The notes beneath the pieces are model-generated. The model worked only from the letters and a program-made list of their open reading frames with translations, was not told the DNA's origin and did not search any database. A program made the translations under genes and the position numbers. A stretch of 54,133 bases of DNA. It comes from Desulfopila aestuarii DSM 18488 (GTDB lineage Bacteria > Desulfobacterota > Desulfobulbia > Desulfobulbales > Desulfocapsaceae). The DNA lies in assembly GCA_945863875.1 (NCBI GenBank), contig CAMBBS010000030.1, positions 1-54,133 of the forward strand. Reading direction: 5' to 3'. This document shows, one piece after another, positions 1-8,309 of this stretch (position 1 is the stretch's first letter; the number at the start of each line of letters is the position of its first letter).

Positions 1-2
1 AC

Positions 3-179
3 AAAGGCAAAAAGCCCGGGACGTATGTTGGCAGGGTGTCTGTGCGAAAGTCCGGCAGTTTCAATATCAAGACAGAAGCGGGTACAATACAGGGGATTGC
101 ATGGAAACATTGCTCTCTTTTGCAGCGTGCCGATGGTTACAACTACTACTTAGGAGACAGCGTTTCCTCCTCCACCTGA
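3..179 (+). CDS. iscB: IscB-like RNA-guided nuclease, C-terminal end only (5' part outside window)
   Basis: An open frame enters from the left edge and stops at TGA 177-179, giving 58 residues. The peptide carries YVGRVSVRKSGSFNI, then TIQGIAWKHCSLLQRADGYNY. This matches, from memory, the conserved C-terminal tail of IscB proteins (RRXRR plus RuvC/HNH nucleases of IS200/IS605-type elements, the relatives of Cas9). The nuclease motifs would lie to the left and cannot be seen. In known IscB loci the guide (omega) RNA lies 5' of the ORF, so it too is outside the window. The alternative is another RRXRR/HNH family protein. The call is from motif memory only. Confidence 0.65.
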   Translation, partial: KGKKPGTYVGRVSVRKSGSFNIKTEAGTIQGIAWKHCSLLQRADGYNYYLGDSVSSST

Positions 180-200
180 AGGAAGAGGTATCCACGCTGT
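157..200 (+). terminator. inverted repeat at the end of the IscB-like frame
   Basis: ACAGCGT at 157-163 pairs with ACGCTGT at 194-200. The loop contains partly complementary TCCTC and GAGG stretches, and AATTTTAG follows. It overlaps the last codons of the IscB-like frame and could be its terminator or the conserved right end of the element. Only a short T run follows, so the terminator role is uncertain. Confidence 0.35.
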
Positions 201-208
201 AATTTTAG

Positions 209-676
209 ATGAAAGTTAAAGACCTTATGGAACCAATTAAAAACTGGCTGACCCCGGACATGACCCTGCGTCAAGCGATCCAGGTTATGAAATCAACCAA
301 ACGCGGCCACGGCTTATCCGTAAACGGCATTGTCGTGCTTGATGGTGCCATGAACCTCATAGGTATTGTTTCCACCATAGATATCATGCGCATCCTCATT
401 CCTTCGCATATCTACTTTGACGACCGCTATAGTCGTGTCTCATGGGAGTCTCTTCGCAAGGAAAAGACCACTGCCATTCAATCGACCCATGTCAGCGCAA
501 TCATGACGGAAGATGTCAGGGTTATTTCCGCCGAAGAAACCCTCCTGCGCTGCGCCGATATGCTGCTCACTGAACAGATACGGCGCCTGCCGGTGATCCG
601 AAGTGACGGCAAGGTAGTAGGGATTATCTATTTGCGCGACGTCTATAACGCCATGACGGAGTTACTGCTCAACTGA
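209..676 (+). CDS. CBS-domain pair protein
   Basis: A 155-residue soluble protein made almost wholly of two CBS domains, at about residues 1-75 and 95-152. Both repeats show the family signature of a helix that begins with a KDLM/AIMT-type motif, and each ends with an IGIV or VGII strand followed by a D-[IV] turn (STIDIMRI and YLRDVYNA). CBS pairs bind adenosine nucleotides such as AMP, ATP or SAM and usually act as energy-state sensors. No catalytic domain is attached, so the partner is unknown. The start ATG follows the IscB-like stop by 29 nt and has no clear Shine-Dalgarno sequence, so it might be read from an upstream promoter. Confidence 0.85.
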   Translation: MKVKDLMEPIKNWLTPDMTLRQAIQVMKSTKRGHGLSVNGIVVLDGAMNLIGIVSTIDIMRILIPSHIYFDDRYSRVSWESLRKEKTTAIQSTHVSAIMTEDVRVISAEETLLRCADMLLTEQIRRLPVIRSDGKVVGIIYLRDVYNAMTELLLN

Positions 677-740
677 GCCGTTGTCAAAAAAAAGAATATC
701 TGCTGAGCCATCTGGACATCCGACTTTTTAGCAATTTATC

Positions 741-779
741 AAAAATGAGGCAACCGGCTCGCCTGTTTATGCCGGTTGC
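741..779 (-). terminator. rho-independent terminator of the heme chemoreceptor gene
   Basis: GCAACCGGC at 750-758 pairs perfectly with GCCGGTTGC at 771-779 (9 bp, 12-nt loop). On the minus strand the stem is followed a few bases later by a run of five T (plus-strand A run at 741-745). It lies just downstream of the minus-strand chemoreceptor gene. Confidence 0.6.
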
Positions 780-827
780 ATCCTATGATGCCGTCTGCCG
801 ATTCTTATCAGTTCCTGCCGCGCCGGC

Positions 828-2546
828 CTAGACCTTAAACTCGCTGATCATCGTACGCAGCTCCCTGGCCAGTTCCCGCAGGTGCACGGCATTCCTGTTC
901 ATTGCCTCACTCTGTTCGGCGACCTGGGATGAGTTGTTGCTGACGGTATTGATGTCCTTGGCGACCTCATCGGCGACGGTGGAGCTTTGACTGACATTCT
1001 CCGTCACCTCCTGGATACCGATGGTGGCCTGGGAAATATTCTCGGCTATCTCAATGGTGGTGGCGTTCTGTTCTTCAACCGCCCGCACAATGGTTGAAAC
1101 GGTATCATTGACCTCATTGATGACATGGGTAATGTGCTCTATCTGGGTAATCGTTTCCGAAGTGGAGGTCTGGATCCCTTCAATCTGGGTCTTGATCTCC
1201 GCCGTGGCGTTTGCCGTCTGACGGGCCAGATCCTTTATTTCATTGGCCACCACGGCAAACCCCTTGCCGGCCTCTCCGGCACGGGCCGCTTCGATAGTGG
1301 CATTCAGGGCGAGGAGATTGGTTTGTTCGGAGATCTCGGTAATCGTCTCAGTAACCCGGCCGATTTTTGAAGCGGCAATACCCAGTTCATCGACTTTCGC
1401 CGATGCAGACAGCGCCTCCTTGACGGCATTGGCGGTGATTCGCTGGGCACTCTCGGTGTTCCTGACAATTTCATTAATGGTCTTGGCCATCCCTTCGGTA
1501 GCCTCGGAAACGAGGGCGATATTCGTTGACGCTTCTTCCGTGGCCGCTGCGACGGAATTCATATTGGCACTCATCTCTTCCGCCGCGGTGGCGACCGACA
1601 TTGATCTGGAATTCATTTCCGTGCTGCTCGAGGAAAGATCTTCCGAGGCGTCATGCAGTTGCTTCGATCTCTCTTCGAGGGAGTCGGCGGTGGTGAAAAT
1701 TCCTTTGATCACCATACGCAGCTGTTCTTTCATGCTGAGAAGATCACTGTTCATATCGCCAAACTCGTCCCTGTTGGTAATCTCGATGCCGCCCGTAAGG
1801 TCTTTCTGAGCAATCTTTTTGATCTCTTTGGAGGATTTTTTCAGTGGTTTTACGATATTACGATCAAGGAGCAGTAAGGTGACGAGAGCACAGACGGCGA
1901 GAATTCCCATGGCCCAGGCGATAATCTGCAAGGTGGTGTTCCGCACCTGCCGATTTACTTTTTCCATGGAGCTGATGATCTCAAAGGCTCCGTGGATTTC
2001 GCCAACCTGCCAACCTTCAAGCTGTCCCCCGGTAGGGTCTTTTTTCCCTTTGGGGTCACCGTGACAAAACAGACATTCTTCGGTCAATTTGATTGGTTTG
2101 AAATAACGCACCTCATCACGGGAGACAATGATTTTCTCGTCAAGATTGTTGGCCTTGATCTCCTGCAGTATCTCCAGCTCAAAAGCCGTCGGTTCGTTTT
2201 TGGGGTTTCTTGGGCTGACTTTGGGTACCCGGAAAGTATAGCCCGATTTTTCGGCATTCATGGCTGCAGTCTGCATGGCAGTTACCACGGGAACCGCCTC
2301 AATAACATTGCTCGGATCAATCTGATCAAAAGGTTTAATGATACCCAGCTTGAGTTTACGCGACATTTCATTTCGCGTCGCCTCAGCCATAAGGACTATC
2401 GCTTTACTCTTGTCGATGACCGTTTTTTCCGCTTCCGCGCGTATCCCATTTGTCCACTGCCAGGCCATTATACAGGCGATGACCAGCGGTCCAGCCAATG
2501 CCAACAAAAAAACTTTCCATTTAATAGACATATCCCGAAATTTCAT
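828..2546 (-). CDS. methyl-accepting chemotaxis protein with c-type heme sensor (DUF3365/Tll0287-like)
   Basis: A 572-residue chemoreceptor. An N-terminal membrane segment lies at about residues 11-30. It is followed by a periplasmic domain of the DUF3365 type holding a heme c motif (C158, C161, H162), a second membrane segment near 215-235 and a HAMP linker. The C-terminal coiled-coil signalling domain carries the conserved hairpin tip with [19 protein letters not shown]. The domain order suggests that it senses redox state or a gas ligand through covalently bound heme and signals to CheA/CheW. I chose ATG 2546 over an in-frame ATG at 2573 because AAGGAG lies 5 nt ahead of it. The gene is monocistronic, with a terminator behind it. 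Confidence 0.88.
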   Translation of the reverse strand: MKFRDMSIKWKVFLLALAGPLVIACIMAWQWTNGIRAEAEKTVIDKSKAIVLMAEATRNEMSRKLKLGIIKPFDQIDPSNVIEAVPVVTAMQTAAMNAEKSGYTFRVPKVSPRNPKNEPTAFELEILQEIKANNLDEKIIVSRDEVRYFKPIKLTEECLFCHGDPKGKKDPTGGQLEGWQVGEIHGAFEIISSMEKVNRQVRNTTLQIIAWAMGILAVCALVTLLLLDRNIVKPLKKSSKEIKKIAQKDLTGGIEITNRDEFGDMNSDLLSMKEQLRMVIKGIFTTADSLEERSKQLHDASEDLSSSSTEMNSRSMSVATAAEEMSANMNSVAAATEEASTNIALVSEATEGMAKTINEIVRNTESAQRITANAVKEALSASAKVDELGIAASKIGRVTETITEISEQTNLLALNATIEAARAGEAGKGFAVVANEIKDLARQTANATAEIKTQIEGIQTSTSETITQIEHITHVINEVNDTVSTIVRAVEEQNATTIEIAENISQATIGIQEVTENVSQSSTVADEVAKDINTVSNNSSQVAEQSEAMNRNAVHLRELARELRTMISEFKV

Positions 2547-2746
2547 CCCATCTCCTTTCAACTCAACGATCAAAATTGGAAAAACCGCAGCATGATACCT
2601 CAGTTAATCACAAAACTTCGTCGAAGGTCAAAGAAGAATTGAAAAATGATTGGCCTCCCTGAAAGTTACCCATCGATAATAAACGATGGTGGTGCCTCGG
2701 AAATGGGTTCACCCACCACCAGGCCGGTTAGGGAAATGCATCGAGG

Positions 2747-3319
2747 TTATCCTTTTTCGGCAACGACTAAGAAATGTTTTGGCATGTCCTCGAAAAATTG
2801 CCCATTTTCAAATGCAGCCTTCGCCAGTTGTGCCTGAACCTGCTGCGGAGAATATCTGATATGCAGCGGCGGTCCTTCGGACATTTCTTCTTTTTTCCAA
2901 TCGACAATAAAGAGTGCCCCATTCTTTTTTAAGATTCTGTATGATTCTTCAAGTATCGACTGGGGGTTATCCAGCTCATGGTGCAGATTTATCATATAGA
3001 CCAGGTCGGCAATGCCTTCTTGGAGAGGAACAACGCTCTCCGCCATTTCCAGCGGGACGATATCGGGATACTGCGGACATATATTGGCCGTCATCCATTC
3101 GATCATAATAGCGGATGTGTCACAAGCAAATATCTTTCCATTTTTCAGATACTTCAGAAAAGGCACACTGAAAAAACCGGTACCGGCGCCTATATCGACA
3201 AACACTTCCGGCGTCGCCCGTTGAATTTTACTCCAGATGTATTCAACCGGGATATCCAGCAGCCTTTGCGGATTATTGAGTTTATGCAGTTTTTTCGGAT
3301 CAAATTTTTTTTCGTTCAT
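2747..3319 (-). CDS. class I SAM-dependent methyltransferase
   Basis: A 190-residue protein with a Rossmann-type methyltransferase core. Motif I is VFVDIGAGTGFFS (about residues 39-51), the acidic strand-2 end is ACDTS, and motif IV is DLVYMINLHHELD, followed by LKKNGALFIVDWKKEE. This pattern is typical of the Methyltransf_11/UbiE-like group. The substrate cannot be told from sequence. The start is supported by AAAGGAAA 7 nt upstream. It is transcribed away from the neighbouring EamA gene's start and is not clearly in an operon with the chemoreceptor. Confidence 0.8.
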   Translation of the reverse strand: MNEKKFDPKKLHKLNNPQRLLDIPVEYIWSKIQRATPEVFVDIGAGTGFFSVPFLKYLKNGKIFACDTSAIMIEWMTANICPQYPDIVPLEMAESVVPLQEGIADLVYMINLHHELDNPQSILEESYRILKKNGALFIVDWKKEEMSEGPPLHIRYSPQQVQAQLAKAAFENGQFFEDMPKHFLVVAEKG

Positions 3320-3498
3320 GTCACTTTCCTTTATGATATTTTGATTCTTCCAGCGGTATCAAGGTACTTCAGCGGGAACCGCGAAGTCGAAGGATGCCAA
3401 CCGGTACGAGAAGCAAGGGCCATTGCTTCGAAAACATCTTGGGCTGCCCCAAGGGAAGGGTATTCAGATTGGAGAGAAGGGCATTCTCAAACAGCCTC

Positions 3499-4401
3499 CT
3501 AGCTGAGCGGACGGGGCCTGCCGAGCCGCGTCATCGGCAGCAGTTCGACGGCGAGGATGCTGCCGAGTATGAGAATCCCGCCGGACAGCTGCAGCGGCGA
3601 TAACCGCTCCCCCAGGAAGATCATGCCGCAGATGGCGGCAAAGACAGTTTCGGAACTGAGGATGATGGCCGCATCGGCAGCCGGGGTGTACCGTTGTCCG
3701 ACCACCTGGAGGGTAAAGGCCATGCCCACGGAAAAAATGCCGATATAAGCGATGCCCCATCCGGCGCCGACTATCTGACCGACACTTGGCGACTCAATGA
3801 AAAAACCAAGGAGAAGACCAAGGCAACCGCTCACCAGAAACTGGGCTGAGGCAACAACCAGGGGAGCCCGGGTTCGAGAGGCGAGAATGCCGACCAGCAT
3901 GACATGAGTGGCCCAGAAAATCGTGCTCGAGATTATCCACAAGTCGCCCGCAACCAGATCAACCTCTTGGGCACCGCTCAATATATAGGTGCCGAAAAAA
4001 CAGCAGATTGCCGCCGGCCAGATGGTAAAATGGACTTTTCTCTGCAATACGATTAATCCGAGTACCGGCACCAGAGGGACATAGAGGGCGGTCAGGAAGC
4101 CTGAATTGGTTACCGTCGTGCGAAGAATTCCATGCTGCTGCAGGGCGGCCGCGATAAAGAGCACAGAGCCGGTGGCAAGTATTCCCGACCAGTCGGATAC
4201 TTGAAACTTCCGTTCTTCTCGCTCGACCCGCAAGAACTGCCGGACGGCAAAAGGCAGTACAACCAGAGCTCCGACAAGAAAACGGGCGCCGGTAAAGGTA
4301 ACAGTACCCAGCTCTCCGGTACCAATCTGCTGCACGACGAAACTGCTGCCCCAGATAATTGCCGCCAGGGTCAACAGGAGATTAGCCTGTAAACGATTCA
4401 T
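3499..4401 (-). CDS. EamA/DMT-superfamily membrane transporter
   Basis: About 300 residues with ten hydrophobic segments arranged as two EamA repeats. The first repeat opens with LLLTLAAIIWGSSFVVQ and the second with DLWIISSTIFWATHVMLVG. The family exports or exchanges small metabolites (amino acids, drugs, nucleotide precursors) across the inner membrane; the substrate is unknown. A GTG at 4404 directly precedes ATG 4401, and I prefer the ATG. Basic residues at the C-terminus (RLGRPRPLS) are normal for a cytoplasmic tail. Confidence 0.85.
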   Translation of the reverse strand: MNRLQANLLLTLAAIIWGSSFVVQQIGTGELGTVTFTGARFLVGALVVLPFAVRQFLRVEREERKFQVSDWSGILATGSVLFIAAALQQHGILRTTVTNSGFLTALYVPLVPVLGLIVLQRKVHFTIWPAAICCFFGTYILSGAQEVDLVAGDLWIISSTIFWATHVMLVGILASRTRAPLVVASAQFLVSGCLGLLLGFFIESPSVGQIVGAGWGIAYIGIFSVGMAFTLQVVGQRYTPAADAAIILSSETVFAAICGMIFLGERLSPLQLSGGILILGSILAVELLPMTRLGRPRPLS

Positions 4402-4709
4402 CACTCACCAAAATAAATATTACCAACCCCGGCATCGACCGCCGGCATCTCTCTGTTTTCATGTGCTGCTCACGACAATAATTATGCGTCGGCAGTATAC
4501 AGGCAAAGCGATTTTTTTCAAGTTCGCCGACATCCTGGCGGCGAGGCCGCGCGCGCTTTTTCCTTGTCATTTGCTGATATTCATTTTCAGCCTTTTAATC
4601 GCACCTTTTCTTTCATATGAAATACAAATTGACTTTTACGAAACTTCGATGAATAATGCACCCCTGACGGTTACACTTCGATTAACCAGCACGTTGCAGA
4701 GGCGGTGTC
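4402..4709. other. intergenic region between the EamA gene and glpR
   Basis: About 308 bases between the divergent EamA and glpR genes. It holds the glpR promoter and TTCGA-type operator described separately. I see no small gene or RNA in the rest. Confidence 0.6.
4630..4658 (+). promoter_or_regulatory. sigma-70-type promoter of glpR overlapped by a putative GlpR operator
   Basis: TTGACT at 4630-4635, a 17-nt spacer and AATAAT at 4653-4658 form a near-consensus promoter about 50 nt ahead of glpR. The spacer and -10 contain TTCGATGAATA (4646-4656). A second TTCGATTAA lies about 30 bases downstream. The TTCGA core recurs in front of glpD. Binding there would block RNA polymerase, which suggests autoregulation by GlpR. 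The promoter is read directly; the operator role is inferred. Confidence 0.6.
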
Positions 4710-5477
4710 ATGGAAATTCTCTCCGAGCGACAGAACAGCATCCTCGAGATTGCACGGGAAAACGGCAGAGTCGATGTCGAAAAACTGTCAAATGCCTTCA
4801 AGGTCTCTGCCCAAACCATCCGCAAGGACCTTAACGAGCTCTGCGACAAACAGCTGCTGCAGCGAATACACGGCGGCGCCATCGTCGGCTCAGGCATTGA
4901 AAATGTCAGCTATGAAGCCAGACGTCTTCTTGCTCCCGGCGCGAAAAAAGCCATCGGCCTGGCGGCCGCCGCGCTGATCCCGGATAACAGTTCCCTCCTT
5001 CTCAATATCGGTACCACGACGGAACAGGTCGCTCATGCCCTGAGCCACCACCGCGGTCTCCTGGTAATCACCAATAATATCAATGCAGTTCAGATCATGA
5101 AAGATTTCCAAGGTATTGAACTGATCATCGCCGGCGGCCAGGTTCGCCGTTCCGATGGAGGGATCATTGGTCTCGCGGCGGTTGATTTTATCAATCAGTT
5201 CAAGGTCGATTATGCGGTCATCGGCGTTTCAGCAATCGATGAAGACGGCTCCCTCCTCGACTACGATTATCGAGAAGTACGGGTCGCCCAGGCCATAATC
5301 AGCAATGCCCGCAAGGTCATTCTGGTCGCCGATATCATGAAATTCGAAAGGAGCGCCCCCATCCGCATCGGCCATATTTCTCAGATAAATACCATCGTTA
5401 TCGACGACGTCCTGCCCAAGAAACTTGCGGATATCTGCGCGGAAAACGACGTCGAGGTTGTCGTCGTCAAACCTTGA
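4710..5477 (+). CDS. glpR: DeoR-family transcriptional repressor of glycerol use
   Basis: A 255-residue DeoR-family regulator. Residues 3-57 form the winged helix-turn-helix (ERQNSILEIARENGRVDVEK, then VSAQTIRKDLNEL). The C-terminal DeoR sensor domain begins near residue 74 and contains the phosphosugar-binding pattern LLLNIGTTTEQVA. Family members of this type bind glycerol 3-phosphate and release DNA. Position directly ahead of glpD, the glycerol ABC importer and glpK makes GlpR the natural assignment. AGAGGCGG precedes the ATG. Similar TTCGA sites before glpR and glpD support autoregulation and control of the operon. Confidence 0.88.
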   Translation: MEILSERQNSILEIARENGRVDVEKLSNAFKVSAQTIRKDLNELCDKQLLQRIHGGAIVGSGIENVSYEARRLLAPGAKKAIGLAAAALIPDNSSLLLNIGTTTEQVAHALSHHRGLLVITNNINAVQIMKDFQGIELIIAGGQVRRSDGGIIGLAAVDFINQFKVDYAVIGVSAIDEDGSLLDYDYREVRVAQAIISNARKVILVADIMKFERSAPIRIGHISQINTIVIDDVLPKKLADICAENDVEVVVVKP

Positions 5478-5496
5478 CGCGTACAATAGTGTAGCC

Positions 5497-5592
5497 TTCG
5501 AACCGCTTGTTACAAAAATGTACGCTCGAAGAATATTTTCACTTGCCTCAATATTTGATTTCGGTTAACTAACGATTATGCTTGCGTTCGAA
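5497..5592 (+). promoter_or_regulatory. glpD promoter region with three putative GlpR sites
   Basis: Three similar sites lie between glpR and glpD: TTCGAA at 5497-5502, CTCGAAGAATATTTT starting at 5525 and TTCGAAAGTATTTAT starting at 5587. A weak promoter candidate is TTGATT 5555-5560, 16 nt, TATGCT 5577-5582, which puts the last site near the transcription start. The sites share the TCGAA core and a following AT-rich half with the site before glpR. The assignment to GlpR is inferred from position and the repeated motif. Confidence 0.5.
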
Positions 5593-5667
5593 AGTATTTA
5601 TCAACACAATTGAAAGTAATTCCGAGGGAAGGATTAAATTACCTTAACCTCCTGCCAGGTCCCGGTT

Positions 5668-7209
5668 ATGAAGACTCCCGTTTTCGATGTAGCGATTATT
5701 GGTGGCGGCATCAATGGCTGCGGTATTGCGCGTGACGCTGCCGGACGGGGGCTAGCAGTATTTCTCTGTGAAAAAGACGATCTGGCCAGCGGCACTTCGT
5801 CGCGTTCCACGAAACTGATTCACGGCGGTCTGCGCTATCTCGAATATTACGAATTCCGCCTGGTGCGTGAAGCCCTGCGCGAACGTGAAGTGCTGCTCCA
5901 GGCCGCGCCGCATATCATCTGGCCGCTGCGCTTCATCCTGCCCCATCATCAAGGCCTGCGGCCGGCATGGCTGATACGCCTCGGCCTCTTCCTGTACGAT
6001 CATATCGGCGGCAGAAAGCTCCTCCCCGGCACAGGCAGCGTCGATCTCCGCACCGATGTTGCAGGACACGTCCTCAAAAAAAACTTTAGCAGGGGTTTTG
6101 AATACTCCGACTGCTGGGTAATGGACAGCCGCCTGGTCGTCCTCAACGCCATGGACGCCAGGGACAAGGGAGCGAAGATCAGGACCCGCTCGCCTTTGCG
6201 CACAGCCACGCGAAGGGGCAAAACCTGGCAATTGACTCTCTTTGACGAACTCGTCAATAAAGAATTTCAGATCGAAGCCAAAGTACTCATTAACGCCTCC
6301 GGCCCGTGGCTTGACGAACTGCTTAACCATATCTCTCACTCGGCGACCAGAGAACATATCCGCATGGTACAAGGCAGCCATATCATTGTCCCGCAACTGT
6401 TTAATCATGGTCGGGCCTATATTTTTCAAAACGCCGATGGCCGGATCATCTTCGCCATCCCTTACGAAAGTGAATTCACCCTGATCGGCACCACCGACCG
6501 CGATTTTCATGGCAATCCGGACACGGTGCACATCTCCCCGGAAGAGACCGACTATCTGTGCAAGGCGGCCTCGGAATATTTTCTCCGACAGATTGTCAAA
6601 GAAGATGTGGTCGGCAGCTTTTCCGGCATCCGCCCTCTTTTTGATGACGGCAAAAGTGAAGCGAAAGCCGCCACCCGCGATTATGTATTAAAACTCGATA
6701 CCGGCAAAAACGAAGCCCCGCTGCTGTCCATCTATGGCGGCAAGATTACCACCTACCGTAAACTTGCCGAATCGGTACTGGACAAGCTCGCCCCCTTTCT
6801 ACCGGAAATGGGCAAAGAATGGACGGAACCGTGCCATCTTCCCGGCGGAGATTTTCACCCGGGCGACTTCGACCTCGAGGTGAAAAAACTATTGCGCCGT
6901 TGTCCGGTGCTGCACCGGGAACTCGCCACCCGTCTCTTGAGAACCTACGGCACCAGGGCCTATGCCATGACCGACAAGATCAAGGAGGCCGGCGATTTGG
7001 GGCAACATTTCGGCCACGATCTGTATGGTGTTGAGGTCGATTATCTTCTCGCGGAAGAATGGGCCGGATGCGCGGCCGACGTACTCTGGCGACGCACCAA
7101 ATTAGGCCTGTTCCTGTCTGCAGAGAAAACCGAAACCCTCGATGGGTATATCAAAAAGAAAATATCGGGAGAAACTCATTCTTTACCGACAGCCAATGAG
7201 GAGAAGTAA
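5668..7209 (+). CDS. glpD: FAD-dependent glycerol-3-phosphate dehydrogenase (GlpD type)
   Basis: This 513-residue flavoprotein oxidises glycerol 3-phosphate to dihydroxyacetone phosphate and passes electrons to quinone at the inner membrane. The FAD-binding motif GGGINGCGIARD lies at residues 12-23. It is followed by the family block GTSSRSTKLIHGGLRYLE, a central LIGTTDRD strand and IYGGKITTYRKLAE. The C-terminal DAO_C helical domain fills about 380-500. Length matches GlpD. It overlaps the next gene by 1 nt and heads the importer operon. A second, GlpABC-type enzyme for the same reaction is encoded downstream, so the cell probably chooses between them by electron acceptor. Confidence 0.93.
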   Translation: MKTPVFDVAIIGGGINGCGIARDAAGRGLAVFLCEKDDLASGTSSRSTKLIHGGLRYLEYYEFRLVREALREREVLLQAAPHIIWPLRFILPHHQGLRPAWLIRLGLFLYDHIGGRKLLPGTGSVDLRTDVAGHVLKKNFSRGFEYSDCWVMDSRLVVLNAMDARDKGAKIRTRSPLRTATRRGKTWQLTLFDELVNKEFQIEAKVLINASGPWLDELLNHISHSATREHIRMVQGSHIIVPQLFNHGRAYIFQNADGRIIFAIPYESEFTLIGTTDRDFHGNPDTVHISPEETDYLCKAASEYFLRQIVKEDVVGSFSGIRPLFDDGKSEAKAATRDYVLKLDTGKNEAPLLSIYGGKITTYRKLAESVLDKLAPFLPEMGKEWTEPCHLPGGDFHPGDFDLEVKKLLRRCPVLHRELATRLLRTYGTRAYAMTDKIKEAGDLGQHFGHDLYGVEVDYLLAEEWAGCAADVLWRRTKLGLFLSAEKTETLDGYIKKKISGETHSLPTANEEK

Positions 7210-8297
7210 TGCAGCTCGAGCTACGCAACGTATGCAAAAAAGTCGGTAAAGAATTCCACATCTCCGACGTATCACTCACCTTTGAACCAGGGACCCTGAA
7301 TATTCTGCTCGGCCCGACCCTTTCCGGTAAGACATCGCTCATGCGTCTTATGGCCGGACTTGATCAGCCGACCTCCGGCACCGTTCACTTCGGTGGGCAG
7401 GATGTCACCGGAATTCCAGTGCAAAAACGCAATGCGGCAATGGTCTATCAGCAGTTCATCAATTACCCGAACCTGTCGGTCTTTGAAAACATCGCCTCGC
7501 CGCTGCGTATCGCCCGGGTCGCCGCACCGGAAATAAAAAAGAGGGTCGCCAAGGTTGCGGCGCTGCTCAAACTGGAAAACATGCTCAAACGTTCTCCCAA
7601 CGAGCTCTCCGGCGGCCAGCAGCAGCGAACCGCCTTGGCCCGGGCCCTCGTCAAGGAGGCCGATCTGGTTCTCCTCGATGAACCTCTGGCCAACCTCGAT
7701 TACAAACTGCGCGAGGAACTCCGGGAGGAACTGCCGCGAATCTTTTCGGAGACCGGCTCGATTTTTGTCTATGCCACGACGGAACCCTCCGAGGCCCTGC
7801 TTCTTGGCGGCAACACCGCATCGCTGCACCAGGGAGAAATCACCCAGTTCGGACCGACCATCGAGGTCTTTTCCCGGCCGCAAAACCTCATCACCGCCAA
7901 GACTCTTTCCGATCCACCCTTAAACAGCCTGCCGGTTACAAAACTGAACAACCGGATGCTGTTCAAGAGCCATGTGGAAATCCCGGTTCTAGGACAACTG
8001 CCGCAATTGCCCGACGACGACTACACCATCGCCTTCAGACCGCACCATCTCTACCTGCACCGTACATCGGAGAGGGCAATTGCCGTCAAAGCGAAAGTCG
8101 CCGTCACGGAGATAACCGGTTCGGAGAGCTATGTGCATATCGATATAGCCGGTATCCGCTGGGTACTGCTTGCACCCGGCATTCATAACTTCGATGTCAA
8201 CGAGACAATCGAAATATTCATGGACCCGAGTAAATTTTATGTGTTCGACAGAAACGACTGCCTGGTCGTGACGCCGGAAAATGTTGCTGACGTGTAG
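7209..8297 (+). CDS. glpS: glycerol ABC importer, ATP-binding subunit 1
   Basis: A 362-residue ATPase of the MalK/UgpC-like group with a C-terminal TOBE regulatory region. Walker A is GPTLSGKT (35-42), the signature LSGGQ is at 133-137 and Walker B LVLLDEP at 153-159. The H-loop histidine is missing: the usual YVTHDQTEAL block reads VYATTEPSEAL, with Thr191 in place of His. Its partner GlpT has the opposite defect. The gene order with glpT, two permeases, a DUF2160 protein and a long solute-binding protein matches the rhizobial glpSTPQUV glycerol importer. It overlaps the glpD stop. Confidence 0.87.
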   Translation: MQLELRNVCKKVGKEFHISDVSLTFEPGTLNILLGPTLSGKTSLMRLMAGLDQPTSGTVHFGGQDVTGIPVQKRNAAMVYQQFINYPNLSVFENIASPLRIARVAAPEIKKRVAKVAALLKLENMLKRSPNELSGGQQQRTALARALVKEADLVLLDEPLANLDYKLREELREELPRIFSETGSIFVYATTEPSEALLLGGNTASLHQGEITQFGPTIEVFSRPQNLITAKTLSDPPLNSLPVTKLNNRMLFKSHVEIPVLGQLPQLPDDDYTIAFRPHHLYLHRTSERAIAVKAKVAVTEITGSESYVHIDIAGIRWVLLAPGIHNFDVNETIEIFMDPSKFYVFDRNDCLVVTPENVADV

Positions 8298-8309
8298 AAG
8301 GAGAATGTA

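Noticed and set aside
5752-6531. 259-codon minus-strand frame inside glpD
   Set aside because: Shadow of glpD; GC-rich codon bias opens the opposite strand.
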